Shown piece after piece: positions 1 to 10,911 of a stretch of DNA of 21,148 bases. Below the pieces are notes generated by a model that saw only the letters and a program-made list of their open reading frames with translations, had not been told where the DNA came from and made no database searches. This DNA comes from Candidatus Altimarinota bacterium. Lineage in GTDB: Bacteria; Patescibacteriota; Gracilibacteria; BD1-5; UBA6164. Every line of letters starts with the position of its first letter. Within the stretch, counting starts at the first letter, position 1. The stretch is taken from the NCBI GenBank assembly GCA_027062145.1, contig JAMOTX010000117.1, forward strand, positions 1 through 21,148, in the 5' to 3' direction. Both the position numbers and the translations under genes were made by a program.

Positions 1-380
1 ATAATTAAAAAGAATAAAGTATATATTAATAAATATCAAAAAATAAACATAAATAGAAAATTAATAATATTTCAATCAAGTCAAAGTAAAAAAGATATTA
101 TTAAACTATTTAATCATATAAGTATTATATATTTTCAATCTCCTGCTCACCATTTATTATCTTTATAGAAAAGAAAACCAAAAAATATAATAACAAGTAA
201 TCAAATAATATTAGTTTTATCAAAATAAAAACCTTTAATCCAAAAACTTAAAATAATAGAAAATAATAAAAATGGAAAAATAAAATAATTTTTAATTTTT
301 CATGTTTTATAATCAGTAAAAACTGCATAAAAAGGAGTAACAAGTAAAAATAAAACTATACTATTTATTAATGTCATCAT
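1..380 (-). CDS. Prepilin peptidase (peptidase family A24), 3' end off the window
   Basis: This is the N-terminal 126 codons of a membrane aspartic protease that processes type IV prepilins; the rest lies beyond the left edge. The protein starts with a hydrophobic segment (residues 4-20). The first catalytic motif, TDYKTGKIKN, follows with Asp23, then two more hydrophobic segments, then the second motif GAGDGK (residues 78-83, Asp81). The aspartate pair with the GxGDxK signature defines family A24. Three of the motif glycines (G27, G78 and G82) are encoded by TGA, so the gene is intact only in code 25. The start is the first of two adjacent ATG codons. It appears to be a short TadV/CpaA-like form without the N-terminal methyltransferase domain, because the first Asp lies only 23 residues from the start. 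It is separated from the upstream gene by a hairpin terminator, so it probably has its own promoter. Confidence 0.82.
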
Positions 381-403
381 TTTTTTTTAGAAAGTATATT
401 TTT

Positions 404-430
404 ATTATATTACTTTAATATTCATTGCAA
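404..430 (-). promoter_or_regulatory. Possible promoter of the prepilin peptidase gene
   Basis: On the minus strand a perfect TATAAT (404-409) lies 23 bases upstream of the start codon, with TTGCAA (425-430) as a possible -35 element. The spacer is 15 bases, which is short. The region is so A/T-rich that chance matches are likely. Its place between a terminator and a start codon is the main support. Confidence 0.35.
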
Positions 431-431
431 T

Positions 432-457
432 AAAAAAAGAGCTTAAGCTCTTTTTTT
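432..457 (-). terminator. Perfect-palindrome intrinsic terminator
   Basis: Seven A, then GAGCTT, AAGCTC and seven T form a perfect 26-base inverted repeat. It overlaps the TAA stop of the large surface protein gene and gives a G/C-containing stem with a T tract on the minus strand. Symmetry means it could also act on plus-strand transcripts. It separates the hxsD-hxsB-surface protein unit from the prepilin peptidase gene. Confidence 0.85.
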
Positions 458-3400
458 ATTCAAATACATAAGGTGGATTTGATTGAATATTTCCATCATA
501 TTCTATAATTAAAGGTGAATCATAACTATCAGAATCTGTAGATATTAAATCACTATTTCAATTATAAGTAATTGTACAATTTAATCAAAATGTTTTTCCT
601 CATGCTATTTTTACATATTGAGAATCACAATGTAAAGGAACTTTGCTATCACCCATAAGATTAGTAGAAATTTCATAATTATTTTCATTTACTCTAGCAT
701 ATCTTCTTAAATATATTAAATCATATGCTTGAGCTCTTTCTTGAGTACAAGTAGATTTATCATAATCAGGTGTTCCGTATGGACAACTAGTTTTTATATT
801 TAAAGTTTTAATACTTCATCAAATAGTATTTCTAGTCATGAAACTTCATTTCCAATGTAATTGATTAACTAGGTTTTCTCAAACATTATCACCATCATAC
901 ATATTATTAGATCAATCAACACTTACAACTGGTCATTCAGAATAAATAATTCATACACCATTTGTAATGTTTTCATCAATTCTTAATTCAGATTCATCTC
1001 AACTTGAATCATTTCATACTAATATTATTCAAAGAATAGATTGTTCATCAGTATAGAATAAATCAGATTTTAAATTAATATTACCATTTTCAACTATAAT
1101 AGTTTTTTTCCCTGATATTCAACATGCATTATCATTTGAACATTTAATTTCAACATCTCTATCTTTTACGTACAATATATCTCATCACTGTAAAACTAAA
1201 CCTTGAGCTGCATTGAAACTATTTAAATCAGAAATATCAATAGTGTCTGAAGGAGTTAACTTTGTAGCATCAGACATATCAACTCATCTTAATAATTTTG
1301 CTAAATTTTTATTAACACTTGTTTTTAAATCAAATAATGTAATTTTAGAAAAATCATTAAATGTAGAATCATCAGTAGTTACAGCACCATCTCAATTTAA
1401 ATTTCAAGTTTTATTATTAGTTTGAGTAATTCAAGTAATTTTAACCTCTGATAATATAGCTTTACTATCATCTTCATAATTACTAAGATCATCAAAATCT
1501 CTTGTGGTATGAATTCAAAAATATTTAAATCATGTTTGAATAGAAGGTAATTTAACAATTTTTCATCAAACTTTATATTCTAATTCTGAATAAAGAGCAA
1601 TTTCTCTATCATCAGAACTTATTCAAGAAATACTTTGTGGTAAAATTTGAAATACATTTTCATTTGAATTAAAAGGCATATTTCATTTTCAAGCAGGATA
1701 AACTCAAGTAATATTAGTAATTAAATAATTATTATATTTATTAGTAGTGTCCCAAGCTCAATCATTAGTATTGTTTTCTTTTAATCTTGATTGAGTTATT
1801 TGTAAAAAATTATTTTTAGTTCATGTATATATATTTAAACTATAAGCAATATTTTCATTATGAATTTTAGATAAAGTCATATCTTTTACTTGTCATTCAA
1901 CAAGAGGATATATATTTCAAATAGAATTAAAAGTTAAAACTGGATCAAATTTAAATTCTGGTAATTCATTAACAAATGAATCACCAACAGTATTAAATTC
2001 TCAAACTGAATTATTACTTGTCTTATCAATAACATCAATTTTAAAGTTAGTAAATTTTAATTCAGCTGTTGCTGATCAATATAATGATTTATTTTGAGCA
2101 GGATTTGCAGATATTTTCATATATTCATCATAAGTAGGAACAGCAGATTTTATAGATATATTTAATTCTCATTTATCTAATTTATCTCTATTACTAAGAA
2201 TAGTTTGGAAATCATGATATTCATTAATGAATGTACTATCAATATCATCATTATTTCAATCTTTAAAAGTAAATCAAACTCAATTTCATAATTCGCTATC
2301 AATATTATCTAATTGATTAACTCATAAACTATTTTTTAATTTAAAAGTGAATCAAATATCTTTTACTCAATTAACAGGAACCACCTCATTATTATATTTA
2401 TCTCTAAAATCTATTTTTAGGTTATATTTAGAAGAATAATCAGATAAATTGTTTTCATATTTTATACTAATATTATTAGTTGAATTGGCCAATAATGGTT
2501 CATTAGCAACAATTTGAAAGTCAGGAGTAGGATAAGAAATACAATTATTAACCATATCACAAATTTCTTCTAATCAATATTTAGAATCTCAATTATAATA
2601 ACTTTTTATTTTCCAACTATAATATCTAGATCAATCATTATCATAATCCATATAAAATCATCAAGCATCTTTTCAAGATACATTTGAAAAATTGTGTTCT
2701 ATCTCTGTAGTAGAAAAATCTGTTATTTTAGTATTTAAATTAGATAATTGATATTTTCAATAATTTTCAGTTGTTCATTTATTATCATATTTTTCAATAA
2801 ATAATTCAAATGAGCTAAGTCAAGATTTATTATCATTAAAAGAAGGTATCTTTAATTTTCTAGCATCTAATGCAGTCATAGGTTTTATATTTGATACTCA
2901 ATTTTCATATATACTTTCGAAAGATAAATCTCAATTATTTCATGTTTTGTACTGAATTGATTGTCAATTCGTAGCTAAGTTTGATATATCATAAGTACTT
3001 CCATTAACTAAAGGAGCATCACCATCTGGAGTTAATATTAAACTTGTAATATTATTAATTCTATTAATTTCTGTTCAAGAATCATTTAAAAATATTACAT
3101 CTGTTGATGAACTATCAATAACTGACGTGTTTCATGCTCAATCAGTTGCAAAAGTATTTGGTAAATTTAAAATATCAAAAGTATCATTTTGATATCAAGA
3201 CCATTTATATGTTAGTTTTAAATCTTTTTTTTCATTATCTCAAGTAATTAATGTATCTGGATTTGTATCTCATAAAATCAAAGGATAATCTATTGTATCT
3301 ATTTGTGATACACAAGATTGACCGTAACATGTTTTATCTTTATTAGCGACAGTAGTATCTCTACAAGTAATATCTAAAGTAAACTCTCATTCAGCATCAT

Positions 3401-3824
3401 TAGCTTGTTTATAGTATAATTTTCAATCATTATAGTATTGATTTTTCATTCAAGCTAAAGTTATACTATTAAGTACACATTTAACAGGAACAGTATCTAC
3501 AAAATAACGTTTAAAAACCGTATCAGGATATACATTATGACCTGGATCAACAGTAGAATCTTCTGCTTTAAAATGTAAATCATAAATTCAGTCTGGTACT
3601 ACATTTCAATTAACTGAAGAAAAATCTATATCAGTATTACATTCAGGAGCAGTTAATGAAACCCAATTTGAATCGTAGTGAAGTTCATCAATTTTATATC
3701 ATTCTATTTTATATGCACAACTAGATATGTTACTAGTTTCAGGGTTAGCTCACGCATAGGCACTGAATGAAAACCATAAATTACTTATTAATAAAAGTAA
3801 AGTTAAGTTTATTTTTGTATTCAT
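456..3824 (-). CDS. Giant secreted surface protein with Ig-like modules (1122 aa)
   Basis: The product begins with a clear signal peptide: MNTK, a hydrophobic core, and a likely cut after SAYA (residue 24). The exported part contains Ig-like beta-sandwich modules, recognised by phrases such as FVDTVPVKC and ATDGAGNTS. There is an Asn-Gly-Asp-Gly stretch near residue 811 that resembles a calcium loop. From about residue 876 comes a region beginning LVLQGDILYVKDRDVEIKC and including NQLHWKGSFMTRNTIGGS near residue 985. I recall this style of C-terminal region from surface proteins of candidate-phyla bacteria. No membrane anchor or sorting motif is visible at the C-terminus. The gene is intact only if TGA is Gly. 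It lies 63 bases downstream of hxsB on the same strand with no terminator between them, so co-transcription is plausible, and it could be a client of the modification system. The exact function is unknown; a surface or host-contact adhesin is an inference. Confidence 0.8.
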
Positions 3825-3887
3825 AATTATAAAAAAAAGAAATAAATTTATATGACATATCTAAATAATATCATATAAACTTATCTC

Positions 3888-5321
3888 TTACAACTTTTCA
3901 GCTTGATAATTTAAAAATTCATGTTCTAAACTATTTTTATCACCTAATACTGTAAATACCCAATCAAATAAAAACATAAAGAAACTACAATGACCATCAA
4001 ATACTTGATTTGTATAAATATTTCATCTAGCTTGATAAGACTCAATTGGACACACTCAACAATAAGGTGCATATGCACATATATCGCAAGGTAAACTTTC
4101 AACTATCGATGCATCCATCATAGCTCAAACCATTTCATTTTGAACAAGATCCTCTAAACTTGAATTAACATCTCAAATCTTAAATACATCATCATCAACC
4201 ATTCTTCACTCGTCACAAGTATAAATACTTCAAGTATAATCATATGCTATTTGTCATATTCAAGCTCCACAAGGACTTCTTAAATCCATAAAATTAGTAT
4301 CTTCAGGATTTAAAATTTTTCACATAATTATTCATAAAAATCATTCTTTTACTTTAATTCCCTTTCAATAAAGCTCAATTAAATAATTAAAATAATTTTT
4401 ATAAAATTCTACTAATTCTTCATTTGAATAACCTAATGTGTTTTTACTTTTAACAGCAAATCACAGTCAGTTTAATTTTTTTAAAAATATATTATCAAAT
4501 CATAATTCTATATATGTATCAACTAATTCTCTATAATTATTTAAAGTTTTTCTAGTTATTACTCACATTGCTCAATGTAATATTTTTTTTCATTTTTTTT
4601 CTTCCCACTCTCTAATTAAGTAGATTTTTTCTTTTAATGCATCAAAACTTGAAACAAGATTATTTTTTCAAATCATTAATCTATTAAAATCATGAGTTTT
4701 TCTATCTCAATCTAAAGAAGTTGAAATACTAAGATTTGGATAACTAAACAATTTTTCAAGTATTTCATCATCAACTAAAGTTAAATTAGAAACAAGTGCA
4801 TAATTAATATTCTTTTTTGTTATTTTATTTTTTTCTTCTGTATCTTTAACAATAAAATCAATTAACTTCATATTAACTAAAGGTTCTCATCATTGAAATT
4901 CAATAGTTAAGTTTTTTGCTGGACTTGATAATATAATATCTATAATTTTAGCTGCAGATTCTTCATTCATACTTAATCAATCGTCAGTATATCTGTAATC
5001 AGCTGCTGCATGACAATATTTACATTGATGATTACATCATTTTGTTAGAACCATTATATGTAGTGTTGGTCAAATGAAATTTATTCAATTTCTTTTTTGA
5101 TATTCAGTCACAGCATTTTTTAAATAATCTTTATCTGTTAGTTTAAAGAATTTCTTTTCAGTAAGTTCTTTAAATAAATCTGTATTAACATCTATTTTGT
5201 CTTCTAAATATTTATAGAATTCATCATTTTTTAGAACAATTGAGTCTCAAAAAATATTTGTAACTACTTTTTGTTCTTTTCATAAATGATTGAATCTAAT
5301 AAATGGTATATTTTTATTCAT
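3888..5321 (-). CDS. hxsB: Radical SAM/SPASM maturase HxsB of the His-Xaa-Ser system
   Basis: A 477-residue radical SAM enzyme expected to modify a His-Xaa-Ser peptide using S-adenosylmethionine and iron-sulfur clusters. The motif CNHQCKYC (Cys96, Cys100, Cys103) binds the radical SAM cluster. It is followed by LSMNEESAAKIIDIILSSPA and EFQGGEPLVN (141-150), which I recognise as HxsB-type. The C-terminal part has SPCGAGIG, YTCDEGRMV and a cluster of cysteines (CDIC, YCGVCP, HCSF) typical of a SPASM auxiliary-cluster domain. The Gly of CDEGRM is encoded by TGA. The length fits the family as I remember it. The gene follows hxsD by 20 bases on the same strand, the pairing expected for this system. 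The usual partner enzyme HxsC is not recognisable in the window. The substrate is probably the HxsA-like peptide encoded at 12004-12222. Confidence 0.85.
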
Positions 5322-5341
5322 TTTTTAAATTGTTTTATATA

Positions 5342-5608
5342 TTAATCTACATTTATACTTCATAACGCTTGAGCAATTATTATTTTTCTTAAATCTTTAT
5401 TTTTATCCGCTATTTCAAATCTTAAAGAATTAAAAGTTAACTCTTCTTTTATAAGTAAAAAATCAGCGTCATCTAGGTTTTCTAGATTTATAATGAAGTT
5501 TTTTTCATCTTCATCAATAGAAAAATCTTTTTCTTCTAAATATAAATTAATAGTATATAAAATAGCTTCTTTTGCATATAAGCTTTTTAAAACTTTTATC
5601 TCTTTCAT
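5342..5608 (-). CDS. hxsD: His-Xaa-Ser system protein HxsD
   Basis: An 88-residue soluble protein that, in known Hxs loci, accompanies the radical SAM maturases; its biochemical role is not established. The sequence shows SLYAKEAILYTINLYLEEK near the N-terminus, then a central acidic stretch. Near the C-terminus come ELTFNSLRFEIADKNKDLRK and IIIAQAL, matching the HxsD pattern of an LR..IA..T..LR motif followed by I-I/L-AQA. One TGA (Gly84) precedes the true TAA stop, so a standard-code reading ends it six residues early. It is the first gene of the minus-strand unit and begins 75 bases from the divergent eight-gene operon. The assignment rests on the C-terminal motif together with the adjacent hxsB, because the protein is short. 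Confidence 0.75.
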
Positions 5609-5683
5609 AGTTTTTAGTTTAATTTGTAAAATAATACTAATTAGGTAATATTATATAAATATATTTTTAAATTCAATAAATAA
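5609..5683. promoter_or_regulatory. Divergent promoter region between hxsD and the eight-gene operon
   Basis: This 75-base gap separates two divergent start codons and must hold promoters for both units. Toward hxsD there is TATAAT on the minus strand (5650-5655) with TTGAAT (5671-5676) 15 bases upstream. Toward the plus operon TTGTAA (5624-5629) lies 16 bases before TAATAT (5646-5651). The individual boxes are weak because the whole region is A/T. A shared control region would allow both halves of the system to be co-regulated. Confidence 0.5.
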
Positions 5684-6628
5684 ATGATAATAGTTCCTAC
5701 TAGAGTTTGCAACACTGATAAATGCTGATATTGTTGAGTTCTTAAAAAAGATTTTGAGAATATTTATTTTAAAAATTTAAATATTTTAGATTTTAAAAAC
5801 AAACTAGAATTATTAACTGAAAAAACAAATGATAATGAAATAAGGTTTTTTTGATGAGAACCTTTTTTAAAGTTTGAAATAATAAAAGAAATAATCTCTT
5901 GATTAGATAATGATAAATATAATTACACTATAAATACAAATTTAAGCTTAATTAAGGATGATTATTTAGTTTTTTTGAAAAAATATAATATAAAGTTAAT
6001 TATAAGTTGTAATTGAGACTTATACTCTCACTGTTTAACTAGAAGTTTAGAAAAAGAAAAAACTATATTACTTTATCAAAATATTGAAAAAATAATTAAA
6101 TATTGAATAAGATATCAAATAAATATAGTAACCACTCCTAAAATAGTAGATAGACTTAGAAAAAATCTTCATTTTATAAATAGAAGATTATGATGAAAAA
6201 TATTTAATTTACTTCCGGTTAACTATAATTGATGGACTAACGAATGATTATTAGAATTTAAAAATCAACTAAGTGAAATTGAAAAAGATATTAAAAATTG
6301 AGATTTAAATATACATTTCATAAATAAAGATGTAAATAATAAAGTGTCTTTATTTAATAGTGAAATAATTATAGATTCAGACTGAAAGATCTATCCTAAC
6401 ATGGTTATAATAGAAAAATTTTTCGAAGTAGAAAAAAAGAAAATTCAAATAACTGATTTTAATAAAACTTATACTGAAATTCAAAAAAACATAAACAATT
6501 ATGACACAGAAACTCAAATAATATATGAAAATTATATAAATAAAGTTTTAAATAAAAAATTTGAAGATATAATAGAAAACGATAATGAATCGTCTGAAAT
6601 TTTTAGTGACTTTCTTAGTAAAATATAA
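5684..6628 (+). CDS. Radical SAM protein with an unusual CX4CX2C cluster motif
   Basis: First gene of the plus-strand operon, 314 residues. The motif RVCNTDKCGYC (Cys9, Cys14, Cys17) sits at the extreme N-terminus. It is followed by FFGGEPF (residues 55-61), the GGE motif that contacts SAM. The spacing CX4CX2C differs from the usual CX3CX2C. A later stretch, SEIIIDSDGKIYPNM, resembles the part of peptide-modifying radical SAM enzymes where the chain re-enters a SPASM-like segment, but the auxiliary cysteines are absent. The C-terminal quarter is Lys/Glu-rich, probably helical, with no metal ligands. The spacing to the next gene is two bases, so they are surely co-transcribed. It could take the place of HxsC in this locus, but I see no HxsC-specific motif. 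A GTG or TTG start further upstream is unlikely because the cluster motif is already complete. Confidence 0.75.
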
Positions 6629-6630
6629 AA

Positions 6631-7572
6631 ATGAAAATACTTACACCTGTAAAAAATCTCCTTTCGTGAATAGAGATAATAAATGCATGAACAGATGAAA
6701 TTTATTTCTGAATAGTTTCAACTAAATGGGAAAATAAACATTGATATAAAAGTATATTAAATCGTAGAGATTGATCACTTGCAAATATATCTTCTTATGA
6801 AGATGCAGTCAAATTAATTGATTATGCTCACAAAAAATGAGTAGAAGCATATATTACATTAAATAATTCACCTATAATAGTAGATATTGAATTAATAAAA
6901 GAAGAAATAAAAAATGCAATAAATGTAAAACCTGATGCTCTAATAGTAAAAGATATATTTATAGCAGAATTAATTAGAGAAATCGATAAAGATATAGATA
7001 TACATTGTAGTAGTTTAAATCAAGTTATAAATTCTGAAAGTATTAATTATTGGATTGAAAATTTCAATATTTCAAGAATGATATTCCCTAGAAATATTTC
7101 TGCAAGTGAGATTAAAACATTGTGTTTAAAATTTCCTGATTTAGAATTCGAAATATTTGTTAAAAATGATTGGTGTTATAATAGTGATTGAGTCTGCTCT
7201 TCCTTACATTTAGAGTGACTAAAAAACTGAATGCCCTATGTATGCAATAGAGAATCTATGTATAAAACCACTGATAAAGATTTTCAAGAAAGGTACTTAG
7301 ATTTGTATAGAAAAACACTCGACTGTAAAATATGTATTCTTGCTGATTTAAAATGACTTAAAAATCTTGTAAGTCTTAAAATTGTTGGTAGAGAAAAACC
7401 TTTAATAATAATATTAAATGATTTAAAGTTTATTAAAAATTCAGTTAAATTTTTAAAATTATCTGAAAACAATAAGGAATTCATTGATTTTAATATAAAT
7501 CTACATAAAAAAATAATAAAAAAAGATTGTGGTCACAAATGATGTGAACTATATAATATGCACTATAATTAA
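6631..7572 (+). CDS. U32-family protein, UbiU-like iron-sulfur protein
   Basis: A 313-residue member of the U32 (peptidase U32/UbiU) family. The N-terminus KILTPVKNL, the phrase NAGTDEIYFGI and the stretch YAHKKGVEAYITLN match the start of the family's barrel. Four cysteines have the layout of UbiU: Cys182, Cys189 (CX6C), Cys205, then Cys232, followed by VSLKIVGR, the counterpart of SVKIEGR. In Escherichia coli UbiU these residues bind a 4Fe-4S cluster, and UbiU works with UbiV in oxygen-independent hydroxylation of ubiquinone. An additional Cys235 and a C-terminal CX4C (300, 305) are present. The next gene, one base away, has the UbiV cysteine layout. Placed between radical SAM genes in an Hxs locus, the pair more likely acts on a peptide or another cofactor than on ubiquinone, but this is inference. 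Confidence 0.78.
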
Positions 7573-7573
7573 T

Positions 7574-8347
7574 ATGGAAAAAGCCTATCTAATAACTCAA
7601 AACACTGATTTAAATAAAGATTTTTCTGAGTATGAAAGATTATATATTTGAGATCAATACTGTGAACATAATATGTTCTATTTTTTAAGTGATTCAGATT
7701 TTATAAACAAAATATTAAAACTTGATAAAAAAATCACTATAACAACTCCTATTATTTCTGAAAAATGAATAATTAAATTTTTTAATTTTTTAGACTCATT
7801 TGTTAAAAAAGTTGATATTAAAAATTTAGAATTAATAGTAAATGAACAATGAATTTTTCATAAATTAAGTAATAATTATACTGAAATAAAGATAATCTGG
7901 TGAAATTTTTTAAGCTGACAGAATAAAGACCCTTATTTAAAAATATTTAAAGATAAGGAAGCACATAAAATGCTTAGTATTGATTCTAAATATTATAGTA
8001 ATTTATTTAATTCTAAAAATATAGAAACTATAGAGTTATATAATGTATTTCAATGACTAACAATAAATCAAAACTTTAATGTAAATATGTATTTCCCTTA
8101 TGTAGTTTATTCTATAAACAGATACTGTATTACCGCATTAATTAATCAAAAAATAGATTATATGACTGTAGTAGAAAATTGTAACTGATGTAAAAATATA
8201 GAAAAAGATGATTTAGATATGGAATTAAAAATTTGAGATGAAAAAGTAAAACAATACTTTAGATGAAATAAGCAATTTTATAAAAACGAAGAATTATTAA
8301 AATACGATAAAATAAATAGAATAATATATAACTATGATTTAATATAA
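7574..8347 (+). CDS. UbiV-like U32-related protein, likely partner of the preceding gene product
   Basis: A 257-residue protein with weak overall similarity to known families but telling landmarks. ERLYIGDQYCEHN near the N-terminus places Cys30 where UbiV has its first cluster cysteine, after an IYLGE-like strand. Later come NRYCITALI (Cys185) and NCNGCKN (Cys203, Cys206). Four cysteines in the order one, then a long gap, then one plus a close pair is the UbiV arrangement. The order UbiU-like then UbiV-like with a one-base gap also mirrors the ubiU-ubiV pair. It is slightly shorter than UbiV (about 290 residues). I infer that the two form a heterodimer, each subunit holding a 4Fe-4S cluster. 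The next gene starts one base after the stop. The family call is less certain than for its neighbour because sequence identity outside these motifs is low. Confidence 0.62.
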
Positions 8348-8348
8348 A

Positions 8349-9692
8349 ATGATTGATGTAAATTATAATGAGAAATTTAGAAAATTTTTTAAAAAGTTTT
8401 CTAAACAATATTCACTAAGTACAGATAAAGATGAGAAAAAATTTTTATGGGATTTAGCTGTTGATTTTGTTGAAACAAATAGAGATTTTGTGATGCAATA
8501 CCCTATTGCTCAATACTGGTCAAGTATTTGAACTGAAGAAAAAGATTCATTAGAAAATCTTTTTTTTGAAGAATATAATTGAAAAGATATTAATCTTTAT
8601 TTTCATATTCCTTTTTGTAAAACGAGATGTACTTATTGTAATTTTCATATAGTTGTTTGAGATTGATCAAAAGAATTAATGACACAAATATATATTACAA
8701 AACTAAAAAAAGAAATAGATTTATTTACAGAAAAAGTAACAAATTATAATATAAAAACAATTTTTATATGATGATGAACTCCTTCTTATTTGGATGAAAA
8801 ACCTTTAGAAGATTTATTAAAGTATATTAATTTAAAACTTTGAAATAATTTTGATGATGAGCTAGAATTTTCATTTGAATGAAACCCAGATTCTTTTAAC
8901 GAAAATAAATTAACAATCCTTAAAAAATATAAAGTAAATAGATTATCTTTTTGAGTGCAAACTTTTAATAATCAAATTACAGAAAAAATAAATAGAACAT
9001 ACACTGATGTTATAGTTTTTGATATAATTAAATTAGCAAGAAAAATCTGATTTAAAAATATAAATGTAGATATGATTTATGGTTTACCGTGACAAGATTA
9101 TTTATGTATGAAAAAAGATCTAGAAATAGTATCTAAACTTGAAGTAGAACATATTACATACTACCCTCTTTATTATTACGATGAATCAATAGTCACTCAA
9201 ATAGATTGAAGAGAAGATAATATTAAACAAATATACAGTTTTTATGATGAAGTAATTGATAAATTAAAAAATAATAATTTTAATCAATATTGAAGAGAAT
9301 ATTTCTCAAAATGAGATAAAATTTCACATTATCAAAATAATTTTGTATGAAATGGTTATTTGTATTGATTTTGACAATCAGCATACTCTTTTAATAAAAA
9401 ATATGCCTTTAAAAAAAATGAAAACCTTAAACAATACCTTATAGATAACAATAACCTTATTCATTATTATAAATATGATAATGAAAATATTAATAGAAGA
9501 TTGTTTGTTTTATGAAGTAGGAACATAAAAATAGAAAAAGACAAGTTAGAAGATATAGAAAGTGTTGAAAAAATTAGAGAATTAATTAAAATTCCATTAA
9601 CTATGTGATTAATAAAAGAAGATAATGATTCATTTTATTTAACAGACAAATGATTAAAATATCAAGAAATATTAGCACATATGATTGTTTAA
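8349..9692 (+). CDS. HemN/HemW-like radical SAM protein
   Basis: A 447-residue radical SAM protein of the coproporphyrinogen-oxidase-like group. After a 75-80 residue N-terminal extension comes LYFHIPFCKTRCTYCNFH with Cys90, Cys94 and Cys97 in the classic CX3CX2C pattern, then IFIGGGTPSYLDE. The three glycines of GGGTP are three consecutive TGA codons, the best single proof of the recoding. LSFGVQTFN and NVDMIYGLPGQD are further family motifs, and the C-terminal part is helix-rich as in HemN/HemW. Genuine HemN has a fourth cysteine (CXC) after the cluster motif; here that position is Phe, so it is more like HemW or ChuW, which act in haem handling or ring opening. No other haem gene is present. 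Operon membership (one-base gap upstream) suggests another substrate or a haem-linked step of the same pathway. Confidence 0.82.
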
Positions 9693-9718
9693 TTTATTTA
9701 TTAATTACTTAATTATTC

Positions 9719-10894
9719 ATGAAAAAAATAATTTCAATATTAGTATTGGTTTCAATACTATCTGCGTGTAACCAAATTGAACCAATTAATAATTCTTCAA
9801 ATAACGAAATAAAAAAAGAAGATATTTCAAAAAAATGAATTAATTTAAATGAAGATTTTTGAATTAATTTAAACGAAGAAGAACTTATTACTAAAAGATT
9901 CGAAATATTATCTAAAACATTTAAATCACATTCAGATTTAATGTCATCAATACAGTATGAACAATTCGTAGATTATGTTTATGACGTATTCGCTAAATAT
10001 AAAGATCTTTGAAGAGAAGAATCAGAATCAAAAAATAATTATATTTTTAATGTACTTATTCCTAAAATAGTTATAAACAACTATGTAGTGCCTTGAAAAA
10101 TGACTGAAAAAGAAGCTGAGTTAGTAATTCAATCAATTAAAAGAAATGATTTAAATACTTTGTCAGACAAAAAACTTATCACTGAAAAATTCAAAATTTA
10201 TTTCGAAGAAAATAAATTTAATCCGTTTATTAAGTCTTTAAATACAAAATGATTAACTAAAGATGAAAAACTTGAATTATTATTTAAAGATAAAGATTGA
10301 GTTATTTATTCTATATTAAGTAATAGATATAACTGGAATAAAACTTGAATTGGTTATAAACCAGCTGATATGGAAGCTGAATTTATGGTGTACTTAAATA
10401 AAAAATTAGAATATACTTTTTGAACTATAGGTGTAAGTGAAGATGAAGTAAAAGATTATGCTTATAAAAAATATAATGTAGATTCTCTTGAATCACTTTG
10501 AGTAAATATTTTAGAAAAATTTAATAAATTAGTTAAAAAATATAACTTAGAATGAAAAATACCTTTAGATAGATATTATAGAAATGATGAAAGAAAAGAT
10601 ATATTTATTAATAGAAAAACTGTAGACAATTATATCAACACTCTTTCAAATTGAAATTCTGAAGATTTTATAAAAGAATTAAGTGATATAAGATTAGAAA
10701 TGTATTTATTATCATATTTTTGAAGAAATAGGACTGATTTAAATGAAAATCAATGATTATGGTCATCTAGAACAAGATCTGATTTCATTGACCCTGTATT
10801 TGGTAAATGAATTCAAAATTTATTTAGACTTGGTAGATATTTACCTTGAGAAGAAATTAAAATAGATTTAAATAAATCTGAAAACAATATTTAA
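9719..10894 (+). CDS. Lipoprotein of unknown function (391 aa)
   Basis: The N-terminus MKKIISILVLVSILSAC is a lipoprotein signal with lipobox LSAC (Cys17), so the mature protein should be lipid-anchored outside the cytoplasmic membrane. The remainder is hydrophilic, rich in Lys, Glu and Asn, and looks mostly alpha-helical. I recognise no catalytic motif or named domain. It is the fifth gene of the operon, 26 bases after the HemN-like gene. Another lipoprotein gene follows after 17 bases. The pair sits between the enzymes and the HxsA-like precursor, so it may help display, receive or anchor the exported product; that is inference from position only. Confidence 0.78.
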
Positions 10895-10911
10895 TTATTA
10901 ATAAATTTAAA

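Noticed and set aside
5684..6628. Calling this gene hxsC
   Set aside because: It has CX4CX2C rather than the expected cluster motif and I see no HxsC-specific sequence, so only a functional replacement is suggested.
6631..8347. Ubiquinone biosynthesis genes ubiU and ubiV in the strict sense
   Set aside because: Only the cysteine layout and part of the barrel match; no other quinone gene is nearby, so the symbols were not assigned.
8769..8777. TGA as tryptophan (code 4) or selenocysteine
   Set aside because: The three consecutive TGA codons correspond to GGG of the GGGTP motif. TGG is used normally for Trp, and dozens of TGA codons per gene rule out selenocysteine.
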